Origin: Chloroflexota bacterium
GTDB taxonomy: Bacteria > Chloroflexota > Anaerolineae > Anaerolineales > Villigracilaceae
Assembly (NCBI GenBank): GCA_016234555.1
Contig: JACRBJ010000061.1
Coordinates: 1 to 45,861 of the forward strand
DNA: 45,861 bases
Direction of reading: 5' to 3'
The notes under the pieces were generated by a model that was not told the origin of the DNA, did not search any database, and was given only the letters and a program-made list of their open reading frames with translations. Positions 24,967 through 33,444 of the stretch are shown here, in pieces; positions within the stretch are counted from its first letter, which is position 1; each line of letters starts with the position of its first letter. The position numbers were made by a program, and so were the translations under genes.

Positions 24967-26553
24967 TCAAGATGAAGTATATACCCATTCTCCGTCGATC
25001 ATCGTGGCGGCGGCGCTTGTATTCAGCAGTTCGTCGGGGTCGATGAAAAAGATGTCCCTGTCCAACACGATCAAATCGGCATGATGGTTTGGGACAAGCT
25101 TGCCGAGACGGTGTTCCGCGTTGGCGGCGTAGGCTGCGCCCAAAGTGTAGGCGGACAAGGCTTCGGCTAGAGTCAGCTTTTGTTCGGGGTACCAACCCTC
25201 AGCGGAGGGAGTCCCATCTGCCCGACGGCGGGTGACCGCGGCGTGGAGTCCCCAAAACGGGTTGGGGGATTCCACCGGCGCATCCGATCCAAAAGCAAGA
25301 TGAGCGCCGTAGTTCAATTGAGTCCGCCAAGCATAAGCAAGCGCCGAACGCTCCCCCCAAAGACGGTCGGCGGCAGGCATATCGGATGGCGCGTGGATGG
25401 GTTGCATGGAGGCAATCACGTCGAGTTTTGCAAAACGCGGCGCGTCATCGGGGTGCAGGATTTGGACATGCTCGACGCGATGACGCAGGCGCGGCAATCC
25501 CTTTTCGGTTTCGTATTTGCGGAGGCTCTCGTAGGCGTTCAAGACTTCGTGGTTGGCGCGGTCACCAATGGCGTGGACGGTCATTCCCAACCCGACATCG
25601 GCGGCGCGGCGGCAAACCTCGAAGAGTTCCTCACCATCCATGTTAAGAATACCGCGATTCTCCGCTTCGTTCAAGTAAGGCTGGAACATTGCCGCTGTGT
25701 GCAGACCCAGCGCCCCGTCCATGAAGGCCTTGACGGAGCCGATCCACAACCAGTCGTTGCCGAAACCCGTCTGCAAGCCAAGCTCGAAGGCGTGGTCGAG
25801 ACTGTCCACAGGGAAGTTTTTGTTCACGCGCAATTTTAACTTGCCCTGCGCCTGTAATTGTTGCAAAGCCATAAAAGAGTCGCGACGGTCAAAGTCGTGG
25901 ACTCCCGTCAGTCCCATCTTCCACAAGACCGGCAGGGCGGATTCGATGGCGGCTGCAATCTCGGAGATGGACGGTTCGGGGAAAATATTTTCCACCAGCG
26001 ACATTGCCGATTCGAGCAATGCGCCCGTGGCGCATCCCGAAACGTCGCGCTGGATGACACCGTCTTTTGGATCAGGCGTGTCGTCCGTGACGCCAGCCAA
26101 AGCCAACGCGGGGGTGTTCGCCCAGGCGGCATGAAGCGATTTGGCTGTGAGGTAAACGGGGTTGTTCGGGGCAACCGTATCAAGGTCATTCGCTGTCGGC
26201 AGTTCACCGCCCCATTCGTTGTGATTCCAGCCGTGACCTGGAATCCACTCGCCGGGCTTCGCCTTCTTCACCCGCTCCGCCACGCGGCGCAGACATTCAT
26301 CCTTCGTTTTTGTCTCGCAGTCGATCTTTGCCAGCGACAACGCGTAATGTTGAAAATGAAAATGGGCGTCGGTGAGACCAGGCAAAATGGTTTTGCCCTG
26401 CATATCCTGTTTTTCCACCCTGCCATGTGACACAGCTTCGAGAACACTCCTCTCGCCCACAGCGATGACCCGTCCGCCCGCGATTAGGATGGCGGATGCC
26501 TTCGGTTGGGACGGATCAAGCGTGTAAATTTTGGCGTTGTAAAGGAGTTTCAT
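24967..26553 (-). CDS. Amidohydrolase of the YtcJ-like family
   Basis: 528 residues. The metal site HxH is in LTDAHFHFQHYAL, followed later by VHAIGDRANHEVLNAYE and FGSDAPVESPNPFWGLHAAV. The N-terminal small beta-sandwich (YNAKIYTLDPSQPKASAILIAGGRVIAVG) and C-terminal strands (GKLVPNHHADLIVLDRDIFFID) complete the amidohydrolase_3 fold. It hydrolyses a C-N bond in an unknown small substrate, probably an amide or N-acyl compound. No signal peptide is seen. It lies between parB and a histidine kinase; a palindromic hairpin separates it from parB. Confidence 0.9.
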   Translation of the reverse strand: MKLLYNAKIYTLDPSQPKASAILIAGGRVIAVGERSVLEAVSHGRVEKQDMQGKTILPGLTDAHFHFQHYALSLAKIDCETKTKDECLRRVAERVKKAKPGEWIPGHGWNHNEWGGELPTANDLDTVAPNNPVYLTAKSLHAAWANTPALALAGVTDDTPDPKDGVIQRDVSGCATGALLESAMSLVENIFPEPSISEIAAAIESALPVLWKMGLTGVHDFDRRDSFMALQQLQAQGKLKLRVNKNFPVDSLDHAFELGLQTGFGNDWLWIGSVKAFMDGALGLHTAAMFQPYLNEAENRGILNMDGEELFEVCRRAADVGLGMTVHAIGDRANHEVLNAYESLRKYETEKGLPRLRHRVEHVQILHPDDAPRFAKLDVIASMQPIHAPSDMPAADRLWGERSALAYAWRTQLNYGAHLAFGSDAPVESPNPFWGLHAAVTRRRADGTPSAEGWYPEQKLTLAEALSAYTLGAAYAANAEHRLGKLVPNHHADLIVLDRDIFFIDPDELLNTSAAATMIDGEWVYTSS

Positions 26554-26561
26554 GTTTTTTC

Positions 26562-26591
26562 GTAGATTGGGCGGGGAGACCCCGCCCCTAC
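26562..26591. repeat. GC-rich palindromic intergenic unit between parB and the amidohydrolase gene
   Basis: GGGCGGGG (26569-26576) pairs with CCCCGCCC (26580-26587) across a 3-base loop; outside it GTAG and CTAC can also pair, leaving a 3-base bulge. There is no U tract on the parB strand, so it may be a REP-like element or an mRNA-stabilising hairpin rather than a simple terminator. Confidence 0.65.
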
Positions 26592-26596
26592 AAATA

Positions 26597-27460
26597 TTAC
26601 GTCAATTTCTCCAACAGCGCATCCAGTTCTTCATCGGAATAATAATAGATGGTGACTGTACCGCCCTTTTTGCCGTGCTTCAATGCGACCTTCGTACCGA
26701 GGCTGCGCTGAAGCCTTTTTTCGACGTCGTGCGCGTCCGCGCTTTGGGTTGGTTTCTTCACCTTGACGGGTTTCTGACCCGCCAGTTTTCGAGCCAGCTC
26801 CTCCGCCTGGCGCACGCTCATCGAGAGATTGATCACCGTCTGCATGGCGGATGCCTGCGCCTTTTGCGTGGACAATGCCAGCAGCGCGCGCGCGTGACCT
26901 TCGGTGATTTTCCCATCCACCAAAGCCTGCTTGACCACGTCCGCGAGACCGAGCAGGCGCAGGGTGTTGGTCACCGCCACGCGGCTCTTGCCCACGCGCT
27001 TCGCAACCGCTTCGTGCGAAAGCCCAAACTCCTCCACCAGTTGACGGTAGGCTTCGGCTTCTTCCAGCGCGTTCAAATCCGCCCGCTGGACATTTTCGAT
27101 GAGCGCCACTTCGAGCATTTCCTGGTTGTTCGCCTGCCGTGTGATGACAGGGACGGTCCGCAAGCCTGCGCGTTGGGCAGCCTGCCAGCGACGCTCCCCC
27201 GCAATGAGGACAAACTTCCCATCGGGCTTGGGGATGACAATCAACGGCTGGATGACGCCGTGCTCCCTAATGGATGCCGCCAGTTCCGCCAATTCCTCTT
27301 CCTTGAAGTGGATGCGCGGCTGGCGCGGGTTACGCTGAATCACGTCCACGGAAACCTGCTGTACGCCGCTACCGGAGCCTGCCGAAACAGACGGGGGAAT
27401 CTTCCCACCAGCGGGGATGAGCGCATCCAATCCTTTACCAAGACCTGTTCGTTGAGCCAT
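26597..27460 (-). CDS. parB: Chromosome-partitioning protein ParB
   Basis: 287 residues from the ATG at 27460 (MAQRTGLGKGLDALIP, the usual ParB start). The CTP-binding motif is present as FVLIAGERRWQAAQRAGL, with LIENVQRADLNALEEAEAYRQL. The helix-turn-helix region is GLSHEAVAKRVGKSRVAVTNTLRLL. A C-terminal dimer domain follows. It binds parS sites near the origin and loads condensin. It lies 65 bases after parA on the same strand. No obvious parS sequence was found by eye in the window. Confidence 0.96.
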   Translation of the reverse strand: MAQRTGLGKGLDALIPAGGKIPPSVSAGSGSGVQQVSVDVIQRNPRQPRIHFKEEELAELAASIREHGVIQPLIVIPKPDGKFVLIAGERRWQAAQRAGLRTVPVITRQANNQEMLEVALIENVQRADLNALEEAEAYRQLVEEFGLSHEAVAKRVGKSRVAVTNTLRLLGLADVVKQALVDGKITEGHARALLALSTQKAQASAMQTVINLSMSVRQAEELARKLAGQKPVKVKKPTQSADAHDVEKRLQRSLGTKVALKHGKKGGTVTIYYYSDEELDALLEKLT

Positions 27461-27525
27461 TGTGCTTCCTTTTTTATCGCTCTTTACCACGGAGAAAAAA
27501 ATTAAAAACTTCGTGTTCTCAGCGG

Positions 27526-28299
27526 TTAGTGTTTTTTATCTCCCGTCAGCAATTCCTTCGCAAGCGCCTCGTACGCCACCGCACCAACGGAGGTGGGAGC
27601 ATACGCCGAGATCGGCAGTCCATACGAAGGTGCTTCGGCAAGGCGGATGCTGCGCGGGATGACGCTCTTGAATACCTGATCGGGGAAGTGCCTGTTCACT
27701 TCGGTGACAACATCGGATGAAAGGTTGGTGCGGTTGTCGAACATCGTCAGCACCACGCCGCGCACGATCAATTCAGGGAAGAGCAGGGAGCGCACCCGCT
27801 CGATGGTCTGGGTCAACTGTCCGAGTCCTTCGAGGGCGAGATATTCGCATTGCACCGGCACGATAACACCGTTCCGTGCTGCTATCAGCCCGTTGACGGT
27901 CAACAGCCCAAGCGAAGGCGGGCAATCAACCAAAATATAGTCATACTTGTTGATAAGCGGCTCCAGCGCCTTTCGCAAACGGGACTCGCGCGCAAGTTCA
28001 TCCACCAGTTCGACCTCCGCGCCAGCCAGCGAAGGAGACGAAGGCAGGAGGGAAAGTCTGAGCCGTTCGTTCAGCAAAACATACGACGCGACGTTGACAT
28101 CGCCCAGCAGGGCTTCGTACGTCCCGCCGGATACGCCGAGTTTGTCCACGCCGAGGCATGAGGTGGCGTTGGCTTGCGGGTCGAGGTCAACTACCAGCAC
28201 GCGCTGACCCATCTGCGCCAGGTAGGCGGCGAGATTAATGGTGGTCGTGGTCTTTCCCACGCCGCCTTTTTGATTCACAAACGTATAAATACGCGTCAC
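27526..28299 (-). CDS. parA: Chromosome-partitioning ATPase ParA/Soj
   Basis: 257 residues from a GTG at 28299, chosen because GGAGG lies 7 bases upstream and the protein then starts TRIYTFVNQKGGVGKTTTTINLA, placing the deviant Walker A at the usual distance from the N-terminus. Other motifs are VLVVDLDPQANATSCLG and ILVDCPPSLGLLTVNGL. It binds DNA and ATP and drives segregation of ParB-parS complexes. The GTG overlaps the TGA of the upstream PfkB gene, so translation of ParA is coupled to a sugar-kinase-family gene, which is unusual. Confidence 0.97.
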   Translation of the reverse strand: MTRIYTFVNQKGGVGKTTTTINLAAYLAQMGQRVLVVDLDPQANATSCLGVDKLGVSGGTYEALLGDVNVASYVLLNERLRLSLLPSSPSLAGAEVELVDELARESRLRKALEPLINKYDYILVDCPPSLGLLTVNGLIAARNGVIVPVQCEYLALEGLGQLTQTIERVRSLLFPELIVRGVVLTMFDNRTNLSSDVVTEVNRHFPDQVFKSVIPRSIRLAEAPSYGLPISAYAPTSVGAVAYEALAKELLTGDKKH

Positions 28300-29147
28300 T
28301 TTAATACCTCCATCAAGCATTCTTCGATTTCCCGCAAAGTTGGAATTCCCTTCAAGCCGACGCGGGTCACGGAACGCGCCGCAAGTTGTGTCGCAAACCG
28401 CGCCGCCTCCCACGGGTCACGCGTATGATACATGCGGACAAGAAATGCCGCCGCGTAAATATCGCCCGCGCCCGTGCCGTCCACTTCCTGCATCTCCTGC
28501 GGACGGAAACGACGGCGGTCTCCATTCCAGTACAAAACCGAACCTGCCTCCCCTTCCGTCAGGCACAGGATGCGCGTGTGATGCGCCATCTCTTCGATGA
28601 GTTCAAGATTGCGGTTTACGTCTTCAACGCTCAACACAACCGCCCCCGCGTGGGGAAGGATTTGTTCGCTATTCGACCAAGGCCTGGCAAATACCCGACC
28701 ACTTTCATCCCAGCCGCGCATCCAACCCTGCGGCGTGACTCCCAACAGCGAACCCGATAATTTCTCCGCCAATGACGGGTCGACTTCATCCGCAATGGGA
28801 CCAAGGTGGATGATCGGTGTACTGCGCCAGGCTTGTGGAATGTGATCCAAAGTCAGCGGCTCGGCGCGATGATGCAAAACCTGTCGCCGCCCGTTCTCTG
28901 TTTTGATATTCTCGAAGGTGGTACTGTGTTCGGAAGGGACATTTACAATCGGGATGCCGTCCAGCTCGCGCAGTGGCGCATCCGCTCCCGACGAGGTGAC
29001 AATCCCCACACGCAAACCCAACGCCCGCGCGGTCAAACCGGCATAGGCAACCGTCCCGCCCAACTGCAGACCATTCGGCGTAACATCAGCGGCCACATGC
29101 CCAATGAGCAGGTAGTCCACAGGTTGAAGTGAGACGAGATCAAACAT
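28296..29147 (-). CDS. PfkB-family carbohydrate/nucleoside kinase
   Basis: 283 residues. The C-terminal PfkB signature is present as EVDGTGAGDIYAAAFLVRMY, with the catalytic Asp in GAGD. The N-terminal part has DYLLIGHVAADVTPNGLQLGGTVAYAGLTARALG, as in ribokinase-like enzymes. The beta-lid typical of ribokinase looks short. The phosphoryl acceptor is probably a sugar or nucleoside, unknown here. It sits between jag and parA and overlaps parA by four bases. Confidence 0.88.
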   Translation of the reverse strand: MFDLVSLQPVDYLLIGHVAADVTPNGLQLGGTVAYAGLTARALGLRVGIVTSSGADAPLRELDGIPIVNVPSEHSTTFENIKTENGRRQVLHHRAEPLTLDHIPQAWRSTPIIHLGPIADEVDPSLAEKLSGSLLGVTPQGWMRGWDESGRVFARPWSNSEQILPHAGAVVLSVEDVNRNLELIEEMAHHTRILCLTEGEAGSVLYWNGDRRRFRPQEMQEVDGTGAGDIYAAAFLVRMYHTRDPWEAARFATQLAARSVTRVGLKGIPTLREIEECLMEVLK

Positions 29148-29198
29148 GGACAGATTATACCGTAGGGGAAAAGCGATACGAGTTACGAGTTGTCGAGT

Positions 29199-29224
29199 AA
29201 AAAAAAGACCGCCTTGCGGCAGTC
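29199..29224 (-). terminator. Rho-independent terminator after jag
   Basis: On the minus strand GACTGCC pairs with GGCGGTC (one G-U) across a short loop and is followed by eight T residues (29206-29199). It separates the rpmH-to-jag operon from pfkB-parA-parB. Confidence 0.85.
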
Positions 29225-29256
29225 CTCTTTACTCGTTTCTCGTTACTTGTCGCCTG

Positions 29257-30168
29257 TCACTCCCCCGGCTTCTTCGGGAAAATCACCACCTTGCGATGCG
29301 GTTCCTCGCCGGTGCTTTCGGTGGTGACAGCGGGATGTCCGCGCAGTTCGATGTGGATGGCGCGGCGTTCGCTGGCGGTCATCGGCTCGAGCGTGGCTTT
29401 GCGCCCGGTCTTGATCACCTGTTCCGCCATCCGCAGGGCGATCTGGCGCACCTGCTTTTCGCGGCGCTCACGATAGCCTTCCACGTCCACCACCAGTTGC
29501 ACCCATTGCTGGGTCTGTTTGCCAACCATCAGCGAGGCGACATGCTGGAAGGCGGTCAACGTTTCGGCGTGACGCCCGATCAACGCGCTCAGGTTGTCGC
29601 CGTGGACGTCCACTTGAATCATGCGGCGGTCATCGGTGCTGGTCTCGTCGTAATGTGCGGAGACCTGCGCCGTCATGCCGAGGTGATGGATCAACTTGGA
29701 GACGATGGATTCCGTCGCATCCAAAACCGGGTCAGCGGTATGTCCCTCCGCCTTGGGAGCGGGGACAGGCAGCGGCTTCTCCTGCTCGACTTTCTTTTCA
29801 GCGCGACGGGGTTTGGCTTCGGGCTTGGACTCAGTCTTGGGCTGGGGCTTCGCCTCTTTGGGTTCAGCTTTGGGCTGGGGTTTTGTTTCCCTGGGTTCGA
29901 CCCTGGCTTGGGGCTTGGGTTCCCTCGCTTTGGGTGCAGACTCGACCCGCTGTTTGGGCGGGGCAACAGGAGCCGCCGTCGACGGGGGCGGGTTGACGAT
30001 CAAACGCACGCGCACCTGGCGTCCGCCAAGACCGAACAATCCCTTGCTGCCAGAATCAAGAACTTCCACCGAAACGGCATCTGCTGTGAGACCCAGTTGA
30101 GCCAGACCCTGTGACAGAGCCTCTTCAACCGTCGGAGCGATAATCTCAAGCGTGGTTTTTTCGTTCAT
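29257..30168 (-). CDS. jag: Jag/KhpB RNA-binding protein
   Basis: 303 residues. The Jag N-terminal domain (LEIIAPTVEEALSQGLAQLG, GSKGLFGLGGRQVRVRL) is followed by a lysine/proline-rich linker of imperfect repeats (about 60-120), a KH domain (IQVDVHGDNLSALIGRHAETLTAFQHV) and an R3H domain (REKQVRQIALRMAEQVI, LEPMTASERRAIHIELR). It binds RNA in the cytoplasm and is linked to cell elongation and envelope control in Gram-positives. It follows yidC by nine bases, the standard arrangement. In several bacteria KhpB-type proteins are substrates of Ser/Thr kinases, interesting given the kinases nearby. Confidence 0.95.
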   Translation of the reverse strand: MNEKTTLEIIAPTVEEALSQGLAQLGLTADAVSVEVLDSGSKGLFGLGGRQVRVRLIVNPPPSTAAPVAPPKQRVESAPKAREPKPQARVEPRETKPQPKAEPKEAKPQPKTESKPEAKPRRAEKKVEQEKPLPVPAPKAEGHTADPVLDATESIVSKLIHHLGMTAQVSAHYDETSTDDRRMIQVDVHGDNLSALIGRHAETLTAFQHVASLMVGKQTQQWVQLVVDVEGYRERREKQVRQIALRMAEQVIKTGRKATLEPMTASERRAIHIELRGHPAVTTESTGEEPHRKVVIFPKKPGE

Positions 30169-30177
30169 GGAGCCTCC

Positions 30178-30972
30178 CTATTTTTTGCTGGAAGATTTTT
30201 GGGGTTGCTTGTTCCCGCCCGGCAAAAGGTTTCGCCAGTTGGCGCGTCCTGTTGCGGCGTATTGGACGATACCCAATATGTTGCTCGCAATAAAATACAC
30301 TGCGATGCCGGAGGCAAAGGTCAACGCGAACCAACCGAGCATGAGTGGCATCATGATGGACATCTGTGCCGACATCATTGCGCTCTGGTCGTTGGGGTTG
30401 GTCGAGGTCGGTATGGTCAGCTTGGACTGGACGTAGGTGGTCAGCGCCACGATGATTGCCAGGGTCGGCAGGGCAAAGCCAAAGACTTGAACAGACTCAG
30501 GGCGCCCGAGGTCCATCCACAGGAAGGTACTGTTGAGCGGGATGATGCCTTCCACGTTCTGGAACGGATATGCCGTGCGCGCCAGCTTGAGCATGTCGAA
30601 GGGGGTGGCGGAAAGCGCGCGAATGATACTCTGGTACAAGCCGATGATGATGGGGAATTGAATCAAGGTGGGCAGGCAGGAGGCAAATGGGTTGATGCCC
30701 TTCTCCTTGTAAATCCGCATCTGTTCCTGGGCAAGTTTTTCCTTGTCCTTGGCGTACTTCTTCTGAATGTCCTGCCAATCCTTGTCGTTCTGCAATTCCT
30801 GCATGGCTTGCGCGCCCTTGACCTGCGAAGCGTTCAGGGGCCAGGTGATGGCGCGGATGGCGATGGTAAACAGGATGATCGCCAGACCAAACATGTGCGG
30901 ACCATGACCGAGTGCGTCATAGATCCACAATAAAAGGTTGGTCATCGGTTCGATGATGATGGTATCCCACAT
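30178..30972 (-). CDS. yidC: Membrane protein insertase YidC/Oxa1
   Basis: 264 residues with about five membrane helices. Typical segments are IILFTIAIRAITWPLNASQVKGAQAMQELQ near the N-terminus and INPFASCLPTLIQFPIIIGLYQSI. There is no large periplasmic domain, as in Gram-positive-type YidC. It inserts membrane proteins with or without SecYEG. It is placed between the PQQ lipoprotein and jag. Confidence 0.96.
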   Translation of the reverse strand: MWDTIIIEPMTNLLLWIYDALGHGPHMFGLAIILFTIAIRAITWPLNASQVKGAQAMQELQNDKDWQDIQKKYAKDKEKLAQEQMRIYKEKGINPFASCLPTLIQFPIIIGLYQSIIRALSATPFDMLKLARTAYPFQNVEGIIPLNSTFLWMDLGRPESVQVFGFALPTLAIIVALTTYVQSKLTIPTSTNPNDQSAMMSAQMSIMMPLMLGWFALTFASGIAVYFIASNILGIVQYAATGRANWRNLLPGGNKQPQKSSSKK

Positions 30973-30984
30973 GGGTCAGTTTCC

Positions 30985-32061
30985 TTATTTTTCCGGTGTG
31001 AACGTCCAGGCTTGCTTGCCTTGTGCATCGTATGCGGCAAGGGCAATGTCAGCCTGGTAGGGAGAGAAGAGAATCAAATCGCCGGCAGCAACGGGCGTGG
31101 TATAGACCGCCTTTTCGAGGGTCTTTTCCCAGACAATTTCCCCTGCGCGATCCAGCGCGATGATCGCACCGGACTCAGCGGCAACGTAGATGTGGTCCGG
31201 TGTTACAAGCAGACCTGCCGTGACGCCAATCTTGTCCCCATCCACAAAATCGATCGACCAGTTTTGCTTTCCGGTCTTCAAGTCAACTGAATAGACTTTA
31301 CCGTCGAGGTCGGCATAGTAGAGCGTTTCCCCATCCACAACCGGCGAACCCCAGACCCAGTTATCGGCTTTCGTGACCACTTCATGGCTTCCATCGGGTT
31401 TGACAAATTCGACAGTGGATGCAAACGAGCCGACGTAGACACCGTCAGCGCCAACGGCGGGACTGTTGGGAATCGCGCCATCCAGGTCGATGGATTCGAC
31501 AACGGTTCCACGCGCAGGGTCAATCACATGGACGCGATGGTCCAGCGAAGCGACGTAGAGCAGCGTCCCATCGGTGGTGGGGGCGGACCACAGCGCGCCG
31601 CCAAGCTTGATCGGGTCCGCAACCTCCTTCCCGTTCAGGTCGCGGATGTAGAGGAAGCCGTCCGTATTGGGCGCGTAGATGGTCTCGTTCAAGACGAGCG
31701 GCGAAGCAATCCATATGCCCTGTCCAAAGGTTTCCACCCAGTTCTCCTTACCCGTCACCGGGTCGATGCTGACAAAGGAATGGGTCGTTCCCGCGCTGCC
31801 GACCAAGAGTTGTCCATCGGCAGTCAGGACGGGATTGGAATAAAACAAAAGTTTGTTGTTGACTTCGGTGGGATACCGCCAAACTTCATTGCCGTCTTTG
31901 AGGTTCACGGCATAAACAAAGGAGCCGCCGGCAACATAGGCGCGCTCCGCGTCTGCGGTGAGTCCGTACCAGTTGTTGGCAGCCGGGGCGCCGGTGCACG
32001 CGCTCAAGGCAAGCGCTCCGAGCGCAATCAACGAAATCAGGATCAATCGTTTTGTATTCAA
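30985..32061 (-). CDS. Lipoprotein with PQQ-type beta-propeller
   Basis: 358 residues from a TTG start at 32061, chosen because GAGGAGAAG lies 7 bases upstream and the product then begins with a compact lipoprotein signal (NTKRLILISLIALGALALSAC). The lipobox LSAC puts the lipidated Cys at about residue 20. The mature part is a string of PQQ/quinoprotein-like blades, each with a G-x-x-x-W pattern such as KDGNEVWRYP, VTGKENWVET and KTGKQNWSI. It resembles BamB and likely acts outside the membrane as a protein-binding scaffold. Its place between yidD and yidC suggests a role near the insertase; this is inferred. Confidence 0.87.
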   Translation of the reverse strand: MNTKRLILISLIALGALALSACTGAPAANNWYGLTADAERAYVAGGSFVYAVNLKDGNEVWRYPTEVNNKLLFYSNPVLTADGQLLVGSAGTTHSFVSIDPVTGKENWVETFGQGIWIASPLVLNETIYAPNTDGFLYIRDLNGKEVADPIKLGGALWSAPTTDGTLLYVASLDHRVHVIDPARGTVVESIDLDGAIPNSPAVGADGVYVGSFASTVEFVKPDGSHEVVTKADNWVWGSPVVDGETLYYADLDGKVYSVDLKTGKQNWSIDFVDGDKIGVTAGLLVTPDHIYVAAESGAIIALDRAGEIVWEKTLEKAVYTTPVAAGDLILFSPYQADIALAAYDAQGKQAWTFTPEK

Positions 32062-32110
32062 GTTGGTACTTCTCCTCGTGAGACATGACAAAGGCGTCAT
32101 GTGAAAATTA

Positions 32111-32407
32111 TCAGGGGACGGGGTCGTATCCGCCGGGGTTGAACGGGTTGCAGCGCAGAACACGCCACACCGCCATCAATGACCCTTTCAACGCGCCATG
32201 CTTGTAAACGGCCTGATATCCATAATGGGAGCAGGAGGGATAAAAGCGGCAGGTGTTGGCGGGCAAACCGGGCGAGACGACCATTTGGTATAAACGAATC
32301 AAAGCCAGCACAGGAATGCGTGGCAAATTACCCAACGTACGCGGCATGTCCCGCAGGCGCGGTTCGTTGGGGTAATCGTGCAAATGGGATTCGTGTTCAG
32401 GATTCAT
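32111..32407 (-). CDS. yidD: Membrane insertion efficiency factor YidD
   Basis: 98 residues from the ATG at 32407, overlapping the end of rnpA by 11 bases. The family core is present: [33 protein letters not shown], with the conserved cysteines, then [26 protein letters not shown]. It is an amphipathic inner-membrane-associated protein that assists YidC. The N-terminus is about 20 residues longer than usual, so a later ATG is possible. Confidence 0.95.
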   Translation of the reverse strand: MNPEHESHLHDYPNEPRLRDMPRTLGNLPRIPVLALIRLYQMVVSPGLPANTCRFYPSCSHYGYQAVYKHGALKGSLMAVWRVLRCNPFNPGGYDPVP

Positions 32408-32753
32408 CCGAGGGGACGAGTTTTGCGCGGTGGAGGAGATTCTCCAGTGCGGCGCGGGTTTCTTGCAGGGTGGCTGTGACGAGCGGCGGGCGGGCAATCA
32501 GGATCAGGTTCAAACCGGAGGCAAGGAGGTTCAGGTGTGGACGCATCGCCTCGCGCAACAGCCGTTTGGCTCGATTACGATGGACCGCGGTGCCGGTGGT
32601 TTTTCCTGCGGTGACGCCCACACGCGCATGCGCGCACATGTCGCAGGTTTGCACCACCAACACAACAAGCGGGTGGGCATAAGACTTGCCATTTTGCCGC
32701 ACCCGCTTGAAATCTTCAGATCGGGTCAGACGAAATTTGCGCTGCACCCGCAC
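32397..32753 (-). CDS. rnpA: Ribonuclease P protein component
   Basis: 118 residues from a GTG at 32753 (a second GTG two codons on is equally possible). The RNA-binding motif is clear: [17 protein letters not shown], preceded by [20 protein letters not shown]. It is the protein cofactor of RNase P, which matures tRNA 5' ends. It follows rpmH by 33 bases. The catalytic RNA gene is not in the window. Confidence 0.96.
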   Translation of the reverse strand: MRVQRKFRLTRSEDFKRVRQNGKSYAHPLVVLVVQTCDMCAHARVGVTAGKTTGTAVHRNRAKRLLREAMRPHLNLLASGLNLILIARPPLVTATLQETRAALENLLHRAKLVPSDES

Positions 32754-32786
32754 CTCGATGGTAATCCCTGCAAAAGCAGCAGAGAC

Positions 32787-32957
32787 CTACCAGCGGACTT
32801 TCTTGACGTGCTCGTTGGACCTGACCGTCAATTGATGACGACCGCGCAGACGGCGGCGCTTCAACACGTTGCGCCCATCGGCGGTTGCCATGCGGCTTCT
32901 GAAGCCGTGCACGCGAACACGGCGGCGGATCTTGGGTTGATATGTTCTCTTGGTCAT
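32787..32957 (-). CDS. rpmH: 50S ribosomal protein L34
   Basis: 56 residues, starting [19 protein letters not shown], then [20 protein letters not shown] and ending VKKVRW. The highly basic composition and the TYQP...RVHGFRSRM core identify L34. The tail is about ten residues longer than the usual 44-46, as in several Chloroflexota. It is the first gene of the operon and has a strong promoter upstream. In most bacteria dnaA lies on its other side; here it does not. Confidence 0.97.
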   Translation of the reverse strand: MTKRTYQPKIRRRVRVHGFRSRMATADGRNVLKRRRLRGRHQLTVRSNEHVKKVRW

Positions 32958-33031
32958 TCGAAACTACTTCCTTTGTAAAAGATAATTGCAAGTCCCTCTT
33001 GGGGGAGCTGGCTGTCAATTAGTGGCGCGGA

Positions 33032-33061
33032 ATTATAACTCAATGCCTCCGATTCGGTCAA
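33032..33061 (-). promoter_or_regulatory. Strong sigma-70-like promoter of the rpmH operon
   Basis: On the minus strand TTGACC (33061-33056) and TATAAT (33037-33032) are 18 bases apart. Transcription would begin near 33025, about 70 bases upstream of rpmH. Confidence 0.85.
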
Positions 33062-33204
33062 TTTGAATTTGCGGATTTGGACATGAGTTTCCCCGGCGCG
33101 AGCATCGTAAGATCTGGAGATGGTCCCGTGGCGGAAGGCGATGAGGAAGTTTCAAGTTTAGGGTTGAGGAGATGATCGAATCTCATTCACCGACCTCCGT
33201 TCTA

Positions 33205-33352
33205 AATGTGCCAGGATTTGTCTGAAATCCATGACTTACATCCAATGAATTTATGACAATTTGTGGCTGATTAGAGTTGGAAATTGTGAAGAAAAGTCGT
33301 AAAATCTTTAATACATAGTACCAATGGGTGGTAATTACATTATGTCCACCCA
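33205..33352 (+). promoter_or_regulatory. Promoter-leader element, copy 1 (kinase gene)
   Basis: This 148-base element recurs at 36811-36946. It holds, in order: a degenerate inverted repeat (33205-33212 with 33265-33272); half-sites containing ATGAC at 33231 and 33253, the second as TTTATGACA; a promoter TTGGAA (33277-33282), 17 bases, TAAAAT (33300-33305); and a leader hairpin TGGGTGG (33325-33331) with CCACCCA (33346-33352) across 14 bases. Transcription would start near 33312. The remaining interval 33062-33204 shows nothing recognisable, including no cluster of DnaA boxes. Confidence 0.8.
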
Positions 33353-33370
33353 ACCAAATCATAATTATGC

Positions 33371-33389
33371 GTCATCCCAACAGGATGGC
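33371..33389 (+). promoter_or_regulatory. Second hairpin in the kinase leader
   Basis: GTCATCC (33371-33377) pairs with GGATGGC (33383-33389), with one G-U, across CAACA. A run TTTTT follows about eight bases later at 33398-33402. It could be a weak attenuator between the leader element and the coding region. Confidence 0.35.
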
Positions 33390-33444
33390 GGCATGACTTT
33401 TTGTGTCGTTATCAATCTTCCGCATCTACAGGGCGCTGAACATC

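Noticed and set aside
26597..28299. parS sites around parA and parB
   Set aside because: No TGTTTCACGTGAAACA-like sequence was found by eye. CACGTG occurs near 19710 but inside the TadA coding sequence and without the flanks.
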